Shown piece by piece: positions 27,288-35,489 of a DNA stretch of 64,000 nt. Position 1 is the stretch's first letter. Each line of letters starts with the position of its first letter. The DNA is taken from the NCBI RefSeq assembly GCF_020165195.1, contig NZ_JAIUHR010000001.1, forward strand, positions 310,001-374,000. Direction: 5' to 3'. The position numbers and the translations under genes were made by a program. Source of the DNA: Mesorhizobium sp. CA14 (GTDB lineage Bacteria > Pseudomonadota > Alphaproteobacteria > Rhizobiales > Rhizobiaceae). Under the pieces are notes generated by a model, which made no database searches, had not been told where the DNA came from, and saw only the letters and a list, made by a program, of their open reading frames with translations.

Positions 27288-28703
27288 TCAGCCCGCCGCG
27301 GGCAGGATCTTGCCGGGATTCATGATGTTGAGCGGATCGAGCGCCTGCTTGATCGTACGCATGACATCGACGCCATGGTCGAGTTCATGGCGCAGGAAGC
27401 CGACCTTGCCCTGGCCGATGCCGTGCTCGCCGGTGCAGGTGCCTTCCATGGCGATGGCGCGCATGTTGAGCCTGGAGACGAATTTCTCGGCAAGCGCGAT
27501 CTCGGCCGGGTTGTCGACATCCATCAGCACCAGCACATGGAAATTACCGTCGCCGGCATGGCCGACGATCGGCGCGACAAGCCCCATCTCGGCAATATCG
27601 GCCTCGGTCTCCGTGACGCATTCGGCAAGCCGCGAGATCGGCACGCAGACGTCCGTTGACAGCCCCTTGGCGCCGGGGCGCAGCGTCAGCGACGACCAAT
27701 AGGCGTCGTGCCGCGCCTTCCAGAGTTTTGTCCGCTCTTCGGCGACGCTGGTCCACAGGAACGGTCCTCCTCCATTCTCCTCGGCAATCATGCCGAACGT
27801 TTCGGCCTGTTCGGCGACGCCCGCGTCGCTGCCGTGGAACTCGACGAACAGGCACGGGCTCTCCGGATAGTCGAGCTTGGAATAGTTCTTCATCGCCCGC
27901 ATCTGCAGCGCGTTGACCAGCTCTATGCGCGCCACCGGTATGCCCATCTGAATGGTCGCGATCACCGTGTTGCAGGCGGCCTCGAGGCTCGGAAACGGGC
28001 AGACGCCGCCGGAGATCGCTTGCGGAATGCCCTGCAGCCTCAGCGTCAGCGAGGTGATGACGCCGAGCGTGCCTTCCGACCCGACCAGAAGCCGCGTCAG
28101 GTCGTAGCCGGCCGAGCTTTTCTTCGCCCGCTTGCCGGTCGTCACCGTCTGGCCGTCGGCCATGACGGCGGTCAGCGACAGCACGTTTTCGCGCATCGTG
28201 CCGTAGCGCACCGCGTTGGTGCCGGAAGCCCTGGTCGCCGCCATGCCCCCCAGCGACGCATTGGCGCCAGGATCGATAGGGAAGAACAGACCGGTGTCGC
28301 GCAGGTGCCGGTTGAGGTCCTCGCGCGTCACGCCGGGCTCGACCGTGCAGTCGAGATCCTGAGAGTTGACGGCGAGGATCCGGTTCATGCGCGACGTATC
28401 GACGGAAATGCCGCCACCCGGCGCATTGGTGTGGCCCTCGAGCGATGAGCCGACGCCGAAGGCGATCACCGGCACGCGGTGGGCGGCGCAGGCGCGCACG
28501 ATCTCTTGCACGTCCGCGGCCGTCTCGACGAAAGCCACGCCGTCCGGTGCCTGGGTCGGGATATAGGTGGTGGTGTGCGCGTGCTGGCCGCATATCGCTT
28601 CGCCGGTTTGGAAGCGCTCGCCGAAGCGCTGCTTGAGGATGCCGAGCACCGCGGCGATGCCTTCCTCATTGCGTTCGACGGGGTTGAGGTCGCTCAAAGC
28701 CAT
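27288..28703 (-). CDS. FAD-linked dehydrogenase (D-lactate/glycolate oxidase GlcD family)
   Basis: A 471-residue flavoenzyme of the vanillyl-alcohol-oxidase fold. The FAD-binding loop is FGVGSSLEGHTNAPGG, followed by GLFFPIDPGANASLGGM and LLVGSEGTLGVIT. The C-terminal cap has GHAGDGNFHVLV and TGEHGIGQGK, hallmarks of D-lactate dehydrogenase (cytochrome) and glycolate oxidase subunit D. Length and lack of glcE/glcF neighbours favour a single-subunit D-2-hydroxyacid dehydrogenase. It is convergent with the DyP gene; a GC-rich 9-bp hairpin (27272-27303) covers both ends. Confidence 0.9.
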   Translation of the reverse strand: MALSDLNPVERNEEGIAAVLGILKQRFGERFQTGEAICGQHAHTTTYIPTQAPDGVAFVETAADVQEIVRACAAHRVPVIAFGVGSSLEGHTNAPGGGISVDTSRMNRILAVNSQDLDCTVEPGVTREDLNRHLRDTGLFFPIDPGANASLGGMAATRASGTNAVRYGTMRENVLSLTAVMADGQTVTTGKRAKKSSAGYDLTRLLVGSEGTLGVITSLTLRLQGIPQAISGGVCPFPSLEAACNTVIATIQMGIPVARIELVNALQMRAMKNYSKLDYPESPCLFVEFHGSDAGVAEQAETFGMIAEENGGGPFLWTSVAEERTKLWKARHDAYWSSLTLRPGAKGLSTDVCVPISRLAECVTETEADIAEMGLVAPIVGHAGDGNFHVLVLMDVDNPAEIALAEKFVSRLNMRAIAMEGTCTGEHGIGQGKVGFLRHELDHGVDVMRTIKQALDPLNIMNPGKILPAAG

Positions 28704-28856
28704 GATTTCCTCCGCGAATGGACCAGTGGCCGCGCTTGTAGTGCAGCTATGAATGATGCCTAAAGCAATCCTAAGGAAAGTGCCAAGCGATTAGGCTTGC
28801 CGACTTCACCGTAGCCTTCCGTCCGCCTTGTCCAGCGACCATCGAGGAAAACCAAA

Positions 28857-29342
28857 ATGACGATCCCCGCACCGATCATTTCCGGCCCGATGGCGATCGA
28901 GAAGGAATGGATCGACTATAACGGCCATCTCAACATGGCCTACTATAACGTGCTGTTCGACCGCTGCTCGGACCAGGCGTTCGAACTGATGGGCATGGGG
29001 CCGAACTACGCCAAGGAGCGGCGCCTCACCATCTACACGGCCGAAGTTCATGTTTGCTACGTGCAGGAGTTGCACCTCGACCACAAGGTGAACGTGTCGT
29101 TCCAGCTGATCGACCATGACGAGAAGCGCCTGCGCGCCTACCAGGAAATCCGTCATGTCGACGGCTGGCTGGCGGCGACGTCCGAATCGCTGTCGCTGCA
29201 TGTCGACATGGAGGGACCAAAGGTCGCTCCCTTCCCCGCCGACGTGATGGCCCAGGTCGAGGCCATGCGCGCCGCCCATGCGACGCTGCCGATGCCGGAG
29301 CGAGCCGGTCGCTCGATCGGCATCAGGCGCAAGAGCGCTTGA
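28857..29342 (+). CDS. Hotdog-fold acyl-CoA thioesterase
   Basis: A 161-residue thioesterase of the 4-hydroxybenzoyl-CoA thioesterase type. WIDYNGHLNMAYYNVLFDRC contains the catalytic-region Asp/Asn/His of the family, and TAEVHVCYVQELHLDHKV is the central strand. Close relatives include betainyl-CoA and carnitine-pathway thioesterases, so a short polar acyl-CoA is possible. The gene stands alone, with no carnitine or betaine genes in the window. Confidence 0.85.
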   Translation: MTIPAPIISGPMAIEKEWIDYNGHLNMAYYNVLFDRCSDQAFELMGMGPNYAKERRLTIYTAEVHVCYVQELHLDHKVNVSFQLIDHDEKRLRAYQEIRHVDGWLAATSESLSLHVDMEGPKVAPFPADVMAQVEAMRAAHATLPMPERAGRSIGIRRKSA

Positions 29343-29490
29343 TGCACCCGCACGCCCGCGTTAACCTTACCAAGGTTTTAACGTGAACAAGTCATTTGAG
29401 TCCGTTGAACGACTCAGTGGCGCGTTCGAAAACCCGCCGTACCGGGTTTGCGTACGGGGCGGCTGGCGGAATGCGGTACGAGGATAGTGC

Positions 29491-29688
29491 ATGAAAACCG
29501 ACATCAAGGTCGAGGTGGAGCGCCTGGCGGCCGATCCACGCATCACCGACTATGATTTCTGGCGATCGCTGAAGAACGTCAACAACGAGATATTCCACAT
29601 CGCCAACAACAACGAACCTATCCCGTTCGACATGATCCGCTGGCGCGCGATTCTGAAGCAGGCGCGCGTGAAGCGCGGCCACGCCTGA
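29491..29688 (+). CDS. Small uncharacterised protein
   Basis: A 65-residue soluble protein (MKTDIKVEVERLAADPRITD at the start) with mixed charge, several aromatic residues and no membrane helix or known motif. The ATG is preceded by GAGGA. The upstream 148-bp gap has TTAACC and TTTTAAC boxes and the inverted repeat AACCTT-ACC-AAGGTT (29363-29377), suggesting its own promoter. It is convergent with the Lrp gene (5-bp gap). I do not recognise the family. Confidence 0.6.
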   Translation: MKTDIKVEVERLAADPRITDYDFWRSLKNVNNEIFHIANNNEPIPFDMIRWRAILKQARVKRGHA

Positions 29689-29693
29689 GCCCG

Positions 29694-30170
29694 TCACTTC
29701 TGCCTGAACCCGCCCAGCGGCGAGCGCGGCTCGACCGGTGACGACTGGATGATGGCGGTGTTTGTCATCGCATAGGGAATGATCCGGTCGATCACGCGCT
29801 CGAGCTCGCTCATAGAGCCGACATGGGCGAGCGCGATGAAGCAGTCCTCGCCGGTCACCCGGTCGCATTGCGCGATTTCCGGCAGCTCGCGGATGATGTC
29901 CGCCACCACGGAAAGCTGTCCAGGAACCGGCCTGATCCTGAGCCATGCCGACAGCTTCATACCGAGAGCAGCCGGATTGATCCTGACCGTATAGGCCTGG
30001 ATCACACCGTTCTCCTGCAGCTTGCGGATGCGCTCCGCCACGCTCGGCGCCGACAGCCCGACCGCGCGCGCCAGTTCCGCCGTGCTGCTGCGCGCGTCCT
30101 TTTCCAGGAGCCGCAGGAGCTTCAGATCGATCGCGTCCAGACCGACAATTTCACTTCGAAGGTTTTTCAA
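29694..30170 (-). CDS. Lrp/AsnC family transcriptional regulator
   Basis: A 158-residue regulator with an N-terminal helix-turn-helix (LDAIDLKLLRLLEKDARSST, then ARAVGLSAPSVAERI) and a C-terminal RAM amino-acid-sensing domain containing VTGEDCFIALAHV. It is divergent from an EamA exporter, a layout typical of Lrp-type control of amino-acid efflux. The 88-bp gap presumably holds the shared operator. Confidence 0.92.
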   Translation of the reverse strand: MKNLRSEIVGLDAIDLKLLRLLEKDARSSTAELARAVGLSAPSVAERIRKLQENGVIQAYTVRINPAALGMKLSAWLRIRPVPGQLSVVADIIRELPEIAQCDRVTGEDCFIALAHVGSMSELERVIDRIIPYAMTNTAIIQSSPVEPRSPLGGFRQK

Positions 30171-30258
30171 CCCGAACCTCTCCCATCACAAAGCGAAAGG
30201 GCCATCTAGCCGTTCATTGCACATATAGTTAGTAGATTTCGCCTGCGATAATGCTCGC

Positions 30259-31188
30259 ATGAAAACGCAAACGCAAATTCCAAATGCAAACCGGGCCATC
30301 GGTGATACCGATGCGCGCTCCGCCCTCGCCCGCCCTACGACACTTGCTGCAATGGCCGACGCCTTGCCGCCGCATCTCTGGTTCTGCGTCAGCGCCGTGT
30401 TCCATTATCTCGGGCCGGCCTTCGCCGTGCTGCTTTTCGCTCAGGTCGGCGTGCTCGGCATGGCTTGGCTGCGCATCGCCACCGCCGCCCTCGTCTTCGC
30501 CCCCCTGACCAGGCCCTGGCGCGTTTTCGCCCGCGCCGATCGCGCTCAGCGGCTCCTGTTGCTGGCCTTCGGCGCCTGCCTGGCGGTGATGAACTGCTCG
30601 TTCTACCTGGCGCTCGACCGGCTGCCGATCTCGCTGGTGGCGGCGATCGAATTCGTCGGCACGATCGCAGTCGCGCTGGTCGGCCTGCGCAGCCGGCGCA
30701 ACTTTGCCGCGCTCGCCATTGCCGTGGCCGGCACCTTGCTTCTCATCGACGTGAAATGGTCGAGCGATCCCATCGGTTTGTCCTGGGCGTTTTTGAATGG
30801 CGCCCTCTTCGTCGGCTACATCGTGATCGGTCACCGCGTCGCCCGGGCAGGCTTCGGCATCGCCGGCCTCGGCGCCGCCATGGCGGTCGCATTCCTCGTC
30901 GTGTTGCCCATAGGCTTTCGCGAGGCGCTGCCCGCCTTCTCGTCGCCGCAACTGCTCGCCGCTGCGATCGGCGTCGGCGTCTGCTCGTCGGTCATCCCCT
31001 ATATCTGCGACCAGCTCGCCATGGCGAGGTTGCCGCGCGCGAGCTTCGCGCTGATGCTCTCGCTCTTGCCGCTCACGGCAACGCTGATCGGCATCATCGT
31101 GCTGCGGCAGATACCGAGCGTCACCGACTGCATCGGCGTTGCGCTGGTCATCGCCGGGGTGGCCTTCCACAAGCCGGCGCAGGAATGA
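30259..31188 (+). CDS. EamA/DMT-family exporter (RhtA-like)
   Basis: A 309-residue membrane protein with about ten helices in two EamA repeats. The sequence AVFHYLGPAFAVLLFAQVG and YLALDRLPISLVAAIEFVG resemble RhtA, the threonine/homoserine exporter of E. coli. Substrate is likely an amino acid or related metabolite, consistent with the divergent Lrp regulator. The N-terminal ~25 residues before the first helix are polar, so a later start (MADALPPHLW at residue 32) is possible. Confidence 0.87.
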   Translation: MKTQTQIPNANRAIGDTDARSALARPTTLAAMADALPPHLWFCVSAVFHYLGPAFAVLLFAQVGVLGMAWLRIATAALVFAPLTRPWRVFARADRAQRLLLLAFGACLAVMNCSFYLALDRLPISLVAAIEFVGTIAVALVGLRSRRNFAALAIAVAGTLLLIDVKWSSDPIGLSWAFLNGALFVGYIVIGHRVARAGFGIAGLGAAMAVAFLVVLPIGFREALPAFSSPQLLAAAIGVGVCSSVIPYICDQLAMARLPRASFALMLSLLPLTATLIGIIVLRQIPSVTDCIGVALVIAGVAFHKPAQE

Positions 31189-31248
31189 TCTGCCGACGGC
31201 TGTGGTGGGGCCGTTTGCAGGCCGGGCTCACCTGAACATCAATACGCC

Positions 31249-32151
31249 TTAGGCCAGTTTCTCCTTCAGGAAAGCGACCGTCCGGCCCCATGCGAGATCG
31301 GCCGCCTTCTTGTCATAACGCGCGGCCGAGGTGTCGTTGTTGAAGGCGTGGTTGGCGCCGTCATAGACATAGACCTTGTATTCGACATGCGCAGCGTCGA
31401 GCGCCTTCTTGTAGGCGTCGATGCCGGCGTTGGTGCGTTCGTCCAACCCGGCATAGTGGAGCAGCAGCGGCGCCTTGATCTTCGCGGCGTCCTCGGCCTT
31501 GGGCTGCATGCCGTAATAGGCGACGCCGGCGCTGAGATCGGGCGCATGGACGGCAAGCTGGTTCACTGCCCCGCCGCCCCAGCAGAAGCCGACCGCCCCG
31601 ACCTTGCCGTTGCCGTCCTTGAAGCCCTTGAGGTACGCGATCGTCGCCACGCCGTCGGCGGTGACTCGGGCCGCATCCAGCTTGGTGAACATGTCGCGCG
31701 CCTTGTCTTCGTCGGAAGGCGTTCCGCCAAGCGGCGACAGGAAGTCCGGTGCCAATGCGACGAACCCCTCCAGCGCCACGCGCCGGGCGACATCACGGAT
31801 ATGCGGGTTCAGCCCCCGATTCTCGTGGATGACGATGACGGCGCCGAGCTTGCCCTGCTGATCGGCCGGCTTGACCAGATAGCCCCTCATGTCGCCACCT
31901 GAGCCGGGATAGGTGATGTCCTCGCCCTTAACGCGGCTGTCATCCTCGGCGACGATCGCCGCCTGGGCGGAGTTGGCCGCCAGCATCGGCGCGATCGCGG
32001 CCGCCGCGGCGCCCGAGCCCGCCAGCTTCGTCAATTGCTCCATGAAGCGGCGGCGGTCGAGCGTCAGATGCGTGTATTCATCATAGGCATCGATCATCGC
32101 CTGCGTGATGACAGGCTGCGTGATGACGGGCTTTGCAACGGGGCTGGTCAT
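31249..32151 (-). CDS. Dienelactone hydrolase family protein with Tat-type leader
   Basis: A 300-residue alpha/beta hydrolase. The nucleophile is the Cys in VGFCWGGG, with the Asp in LDERTNAG and His in GANHAFNND completing the triad. Before the catalytic domain is an N-terminal extension with a twin-arginine-like segment (LDRRRFMEQLTKLAGSG), then an Ala-rich hydrophobic stretch ending NSAQA. This implies Tat export, with the RR unusually about 33 residues from the start. A doubled PVITQ motif lies at residues 8-17. The substrate is unknown; this subgroup is usually labelled carboxymethylenebutenolidase. Confidence 0.87.
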   Translation of the reverse strand: MTSPVAKPVITQPVITQAMIDAYDEYTHLTLDRRRFMEQLTKLAGSGAAAAAIAPMLAANSAQAAIVAEDDSRVKGEDITYPGSGGDMRGYLVKPADQQGKLGAVIVIHENRGLNPHIRDVARRVALEGFVALAPDFLSPLGGTPSDEDKARDMFTKLDAARVTADGVATIAYLKGFKDGNGKVGAVGFCWGGGAVNQLAVHAPDLSAGVAYYGMQPKAEDAAKIKAPLLLHYAGLDERTNAGIDAYKKALDAAHVEYKVYVYDGANHAFNNDTSAARYDKKAADLAWGRTVAFLKEKLA

Positions 32152-32167
32152 GGTTGTCCTCGACGTC

Positions 32168-32265
32168 TAGTGCATGTCGCCCAAAAGTGCGCAGCGGTTT
32201 TGGGACAACGACACGCATCAAGCAACACCCTAAAGCGCGACACGTCCGACGTGGCGCGCTTTAGG
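32168..32265 (+). repeat. Rhizobial-type intergenic repeat with long hairpin
   Basis: The 336-bp gap 32152-32487 has no gene. It starts with a GCATGTCGCCCAAAAG block (also at 37133) whose CCCAAAA/TTTTGGG arms can pair. Next is a near-perfect hairpin, 32229-32265: CCTAAAGCGCG/CGCGCTTTAGG outer stem and CACGTC/GACGTG inner stem. The rest of the gap (32266-32487) shows only the leader of the next gene, with GAAAAGGGGAA before its ATG. Confidence 0.7.
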
Positions 32266-32487
32266 CGGGTGATCCGCAAGATAGGGTCGAGTATCGCACG
32301 GTCCAGTCACGCCCCGGTGACGACCCTGCGGGGGAAGCTCTGGTAGAGCCAGGCCGCTGTCACGCCGACAAGCCGGCGTGATCCATCACATTTTGGTCAT
32401 TTCCGAAAGGCTTGATGATGCTGTCACATCAGGGCGCGAAGTTGCCTCAGCCGCCCTACCGATACGAATGACGAAAAGGGGAATGCT

Positions 32488-32922
32488 ATGAACGTCCAGG
32501 ATATCATCAACGCCGTTTCCTCGAAGGCCGGCCTCGACGAGCCGACCACCGAGAAGGTTGTCGGCACTATCTTTTCCGTGCTCGAGCACGAGGCGGAAGG
32601 CACCAGCGTTTCATCTTTCTTCGCCCAGATTCCCGGCGCCGATGCGCTGGCCCAGAAATATGACGTGATGGCCGCCGGCGCGGCCAATTCGGGCGGCGGC
32701 CTTTTGTCGTCGCTGCAGGGCGCGCTGGGCGGCGTACTCGGCGAAAAGGCCGGCGCGCTGATCAACGGCGTTGCTGCCCTCAAGGCGTCCGGCCTCGACA
32801 TGGCGCAGATCCAGAAGGCCGGCACGACACTGATCCAGCAGGCGGAAGCCGCCGCCGGTCCTGACCTGACCAATCAGGTGCTGGACCAGGTACCGAGCCT
32901 GAGGGGTCATCTCGGGCTTTGA
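32488..32922 (+). CDS. DUF2780/DUF2267-like helical protein
   Basis: A 144-residue protein with an N-terminal helical segment MNVQDIINAVSSKAGLDEPT, a Gly/Ala-rich middle (SGGGLLSSLQGALGGVLGEK) and C-terminal helices. The pattern resembles DUF2780 or DUF2267 proteins, which have no firm function. There is no signal peptide or metal motif. It is convergent with the PQQ dehydrogenase (19-bp gap). Confidence 0.65.
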   Translation: MNVQDIINAVSSKAGLDEPTTEKVVGTIFSVLEHEAEGTSVSSFFAQIPGADALAQKYDVMAAGAANSGGGLLSSLQGALGGVLGEKAGALINGVAALKASGLDMAQIQKAGTTLIQQAEAAAGPDLTNQVLDQVPSLRGHLGL

Positions 32923-32941
32923 AGCCTGACGCCGCCCTGCC

Positions 32942-35254
32942 TTATTTGGGCAGCGTGTAGGCCATCACATAATCACCCGGCTTGGTGCCGACCGAGCCGT
33001 GGCCGCCGGCGACGATGACGACGAACTGGCGGCCGTCGGCCACCGTATAGGTCATCGGCGTCGACTGACCGCCCGCCGGAAGCCTCGCCTGCCAGAGCTG
33101 CCTGCCGGTGGTGAGGTCGTAAGCGCGCAGATAATCGTCGACCGCGGCGCCCAGGAAAGCGACGCCGCCCGCCGTGATCATCGGCCCGCCTATGCCTGGA
33201 ACGCCGACCTTGAAGGGCAAGGGCAGCGGCGTCATGTCGTAGACGGTGCCGTTGCGGTGCTTGTAGGCGATGTTCCCGGTCTTGAGGTCGACGCCGGCGA
33301 CATAGCCCCAGGGCGGCGCCTGGCAGGGAATGCCGAGCGGCGACAGGAACGGTCCCATCACCACCGCGTAAGGCGCGCCTTCGTTGCGGTTCAGCCCCTG
33401 CTCGCTGCCCTTGGTGTCGCCCGGCGGCGGCACGTCCGCGCGCGGGATGAGCTTGGAGGTGAAGGCGAGATAGGTCGGCATGCCGAACATCACCTGCCGC
33501 ACCGGATCGACCGCGACGCCACCCCAGTTGAAGACGCCGAAATTGCCGGGGTAGATCAGCGAGCCCTGAAGCGAGGGCGGCGTGTAGCGTCCCTCATAGC
33601 GCAACTTCTTCAATTCGATCCGGCACGCCAGCTGGTCGAATATGGTGATGCCCCACATGTCCGCGCCGGTCAGCGGCTTCGGATTGAAGGACAGGTCCGA
33701 GGCCGGCTGCGTCGGCGAGGCACGATCGCCCTCGATCGCGCCGCCGGGCGCCGGCACGTCCTTCACCGGGATGATCGGCTCGCCGGTGCGCCGGTCGAGC
33801 ACATAGAGATCGCCCTGCTTGGTCGGTCCGACCAGCGCGGGCACGACGCCGTTCGCCGTGGTGATGTCGACCAGCGACGGCTGCGCCGGCACGTCCATGT
33901 CCCACAGATCGTGATGCACGGTCTGCCGCACCCAGCGCAATTGCCCGGTGTTGAGGTCGAGCGCGGTGATCGATGACGAGAACTTCTCGACATTGGCGCT
34001 GCGGCCCATGCCGAGCTGGTCCGGCGTCTGGTTGCCGAGCGGCACGTAGACAAGCCCGAGCTTCTCGTCGGCGCTCGCGGTAGACCACATGTTGGGCGAG
34101 TTGTGGGTGTAGGTCTGCCCGGCGGGCAGCGGCGTCGTCACATCCGGATTGCCCGAATCCCAGTTCCACAGCAGCGCGCCGGTGTCGACGTCGAAGGCGC
34201 GGATGACGCCGGACGGCTCCTCGGTCGAGTAATTGTCGTTGACCGCGCCGCCGACGATGATCTTGCCGCCGACGATCAGCGGCGCCGATGTCGAATAATA
34301 ATAGCCCGACTTCGGATAGGGCATGTTGGTCATCAGGTTCAGCGTGCCGCCTTCGGCGAAGGACGGACACACCTGCCCGTTCGCGGCGTCGAGCGCGATC
34401 AGCCGGGCGTCGGAGGTCGGCAGGTAGATGCGCGCGGCGCAAGGCTGGCCGGCAGCGATCTTGGCGTCGGCATAATAGGACACGCCCCGGCAGGTCTGGT
34501 GCTGGCGGTTGGGGTCGAGCTTGATCTTCGGGTCGTAGCGCCACTTCTCCTTGCCGCTCGCGGCATCGATGGCGATGGCGAAATTATGCGGCGTGCAGAT
34601 GAACAGCGCGTCGCCGATCTTCAGCGGCGTCACCTGATAGGTCGTCTCGCCGATATCGTCGGGGCCTTTCACATCGCCGGTGCGGTAGGTCCATGTCGGC
34701 TGCAGCTTGGCGACATTGTCGGGCGTGATCTGGTCGAGCGGCGAATAGCGCTGGCCGAAAGGCGTGCGACCGTAGAAGTGCCACTCGCCGGCCGGCATGT
34801 CGCCGCCGAGATTGGCCGTCGCCGTCACCTTTTCGGTGCCGAGCGTGCCGCCGATGTCGTAAGGATCGGCGGTCATCGAATAGCCGGCGACCGCAAGCGA
34901 GGCGAGCACGGCCAGGATCAGCAGCGCGCGTCCGTCCGGCCCCCGCAGCCCTCGCCTTGCCCATGGCGTCAAAAGCCACAAAGCGACGAGCACGATGACG
35001 CCGCCGCGCGGAGCGAGCTGCCACCAGTCGAAGCCGATTTCCCACACCGCCCAGCATAGTGTGGCGAGCACGAACAGCGCGTAGAGCCAGAGCGAGGTCG
35101 ACCTGCGCCTGAAAAGCAGCCAGGCGGTGATCAGAAAAACCAGGCCGGCGATCAGGTAATACCAACTGCCGCCCAGCGCGATGAGCCAGATGCCGCCGCC
35201 GCCAAGAATGAGACCGATGAGGAAGAGGACGAGGGAGGTGATGGTGGTGGCCAC
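32942..35254 (-). CDS. gcd: Membrane-bound PQQ-dependent glucose/quinate/shikimate dehydrogenase
   Basis: A 770-residue quinoprotein. The N-terminal ~140 residues carry about five membrane helices (starting SLVLFLIGLILGGGGIWLI). A periplasmic eight-blade propeller follows, with GEWHFYGRTPFGQRYSPLDQ, GDALFICTPHNFAIAID and many W-motif repeats. It matches the Gcd family, oxidising glucose or a related polyol in the periplasm and passing electrons to ubiquinone. PQQ biosynthesis genes are not in the window. Substrate (glucose versus quinate/shikimate) cannot be decided. Confidence 0.92.
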   Translation of the reverse strand: MATTITSLVLFLIGLILGGGGIWLIALGGSWYYLIAGLVFLITAWLLFRRRSTSLWLYALFVLATLCWAVWEIGFDWWQLAPRGGVIVLVALWLLTPWARRGLRGPDGRALLILAVLASLAVAGYSMTADPYDIGGTLGTEKVTATANLGGDMPAGEWHFYGRTPFGQRYSPLDQITPDNVAKLQPTWTYRTGDVKGPDDIGETTYQVTPLKIGDALFICTPHNFAIAIDAASGKEKWRYDPKIKLDPNRQHQTCRGVSYYADAKIAAGQPCAARIYLPTSDARLIALDAANGQVCPSFAEGGTLNLMTNMPYPKSGYYYSTSAPLIVGGKIIVGGAVNDNYSTEEPSGVIRAFDVDTGALLWNWDSGNPDVTTPLPAGQTYTHNSPNMWSTASADEKLGLVYVPLGNQTPDQLGMGRSANVEKFSSSITALDLNTGQLRWVRQTVHHDLWDMDVPAQPSLVDITTANGVVPALVGPTKQGDLYVLDRRTGEPIIPVKDVPAPGGAIEGDRASPTQPASDLSFNPKPLTGADMWGITIFDQLACRIELKKLRYEGRYTPPSLQGSLIYPGNFGVFNWGGVAVDPVRQVMFGMPTYLAFTSKLIPRADVPPPGDTKGSEQGLNRNEGAPYAVVMGPFLSPLGIPCQAPPWGYVAGVDLKTGNIAYKHRNGTVYDMTPLPLPFKVGVPGIGGPMITAGGVAFLGAAVDDYLRAYDLTTGRQLWQARLPAGGQSTPMTYTVADGRQFVVIVAGGHGSVGTKPGDYVMAYTLPK

Positions 35255-35489
35255 GAAAGACTCCCGCAGTTATGCGCAGCAGAAAGATCCCCGCTACAAA
35301 GCTGGAACCAGTATGCTTCCGATTCTGTTCTGCAGCGGCAGTTTCGGTTGGCCTGTGCGCCGTGTCAATTCATGGCGCGCCGGTCCTCCCACTGCGCAAT
35401 CGCCGTTCGATCCCGCTCGCCGGAGCGTGAGCGGGTGCGCATGCTGGACGGTCTTTCGGAAATCCGTCGGCCGGTGCTATGTCTTGTCG

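Noticed and set aside
27272..27303. Terminator between DyP and the FAD dehydrogenase
   Set aside because: A 9-bp GC stem exists but overlaps the coding end of the dehydrogenase and lacks a T-run; it may be coincidental in GC-rich DNA.
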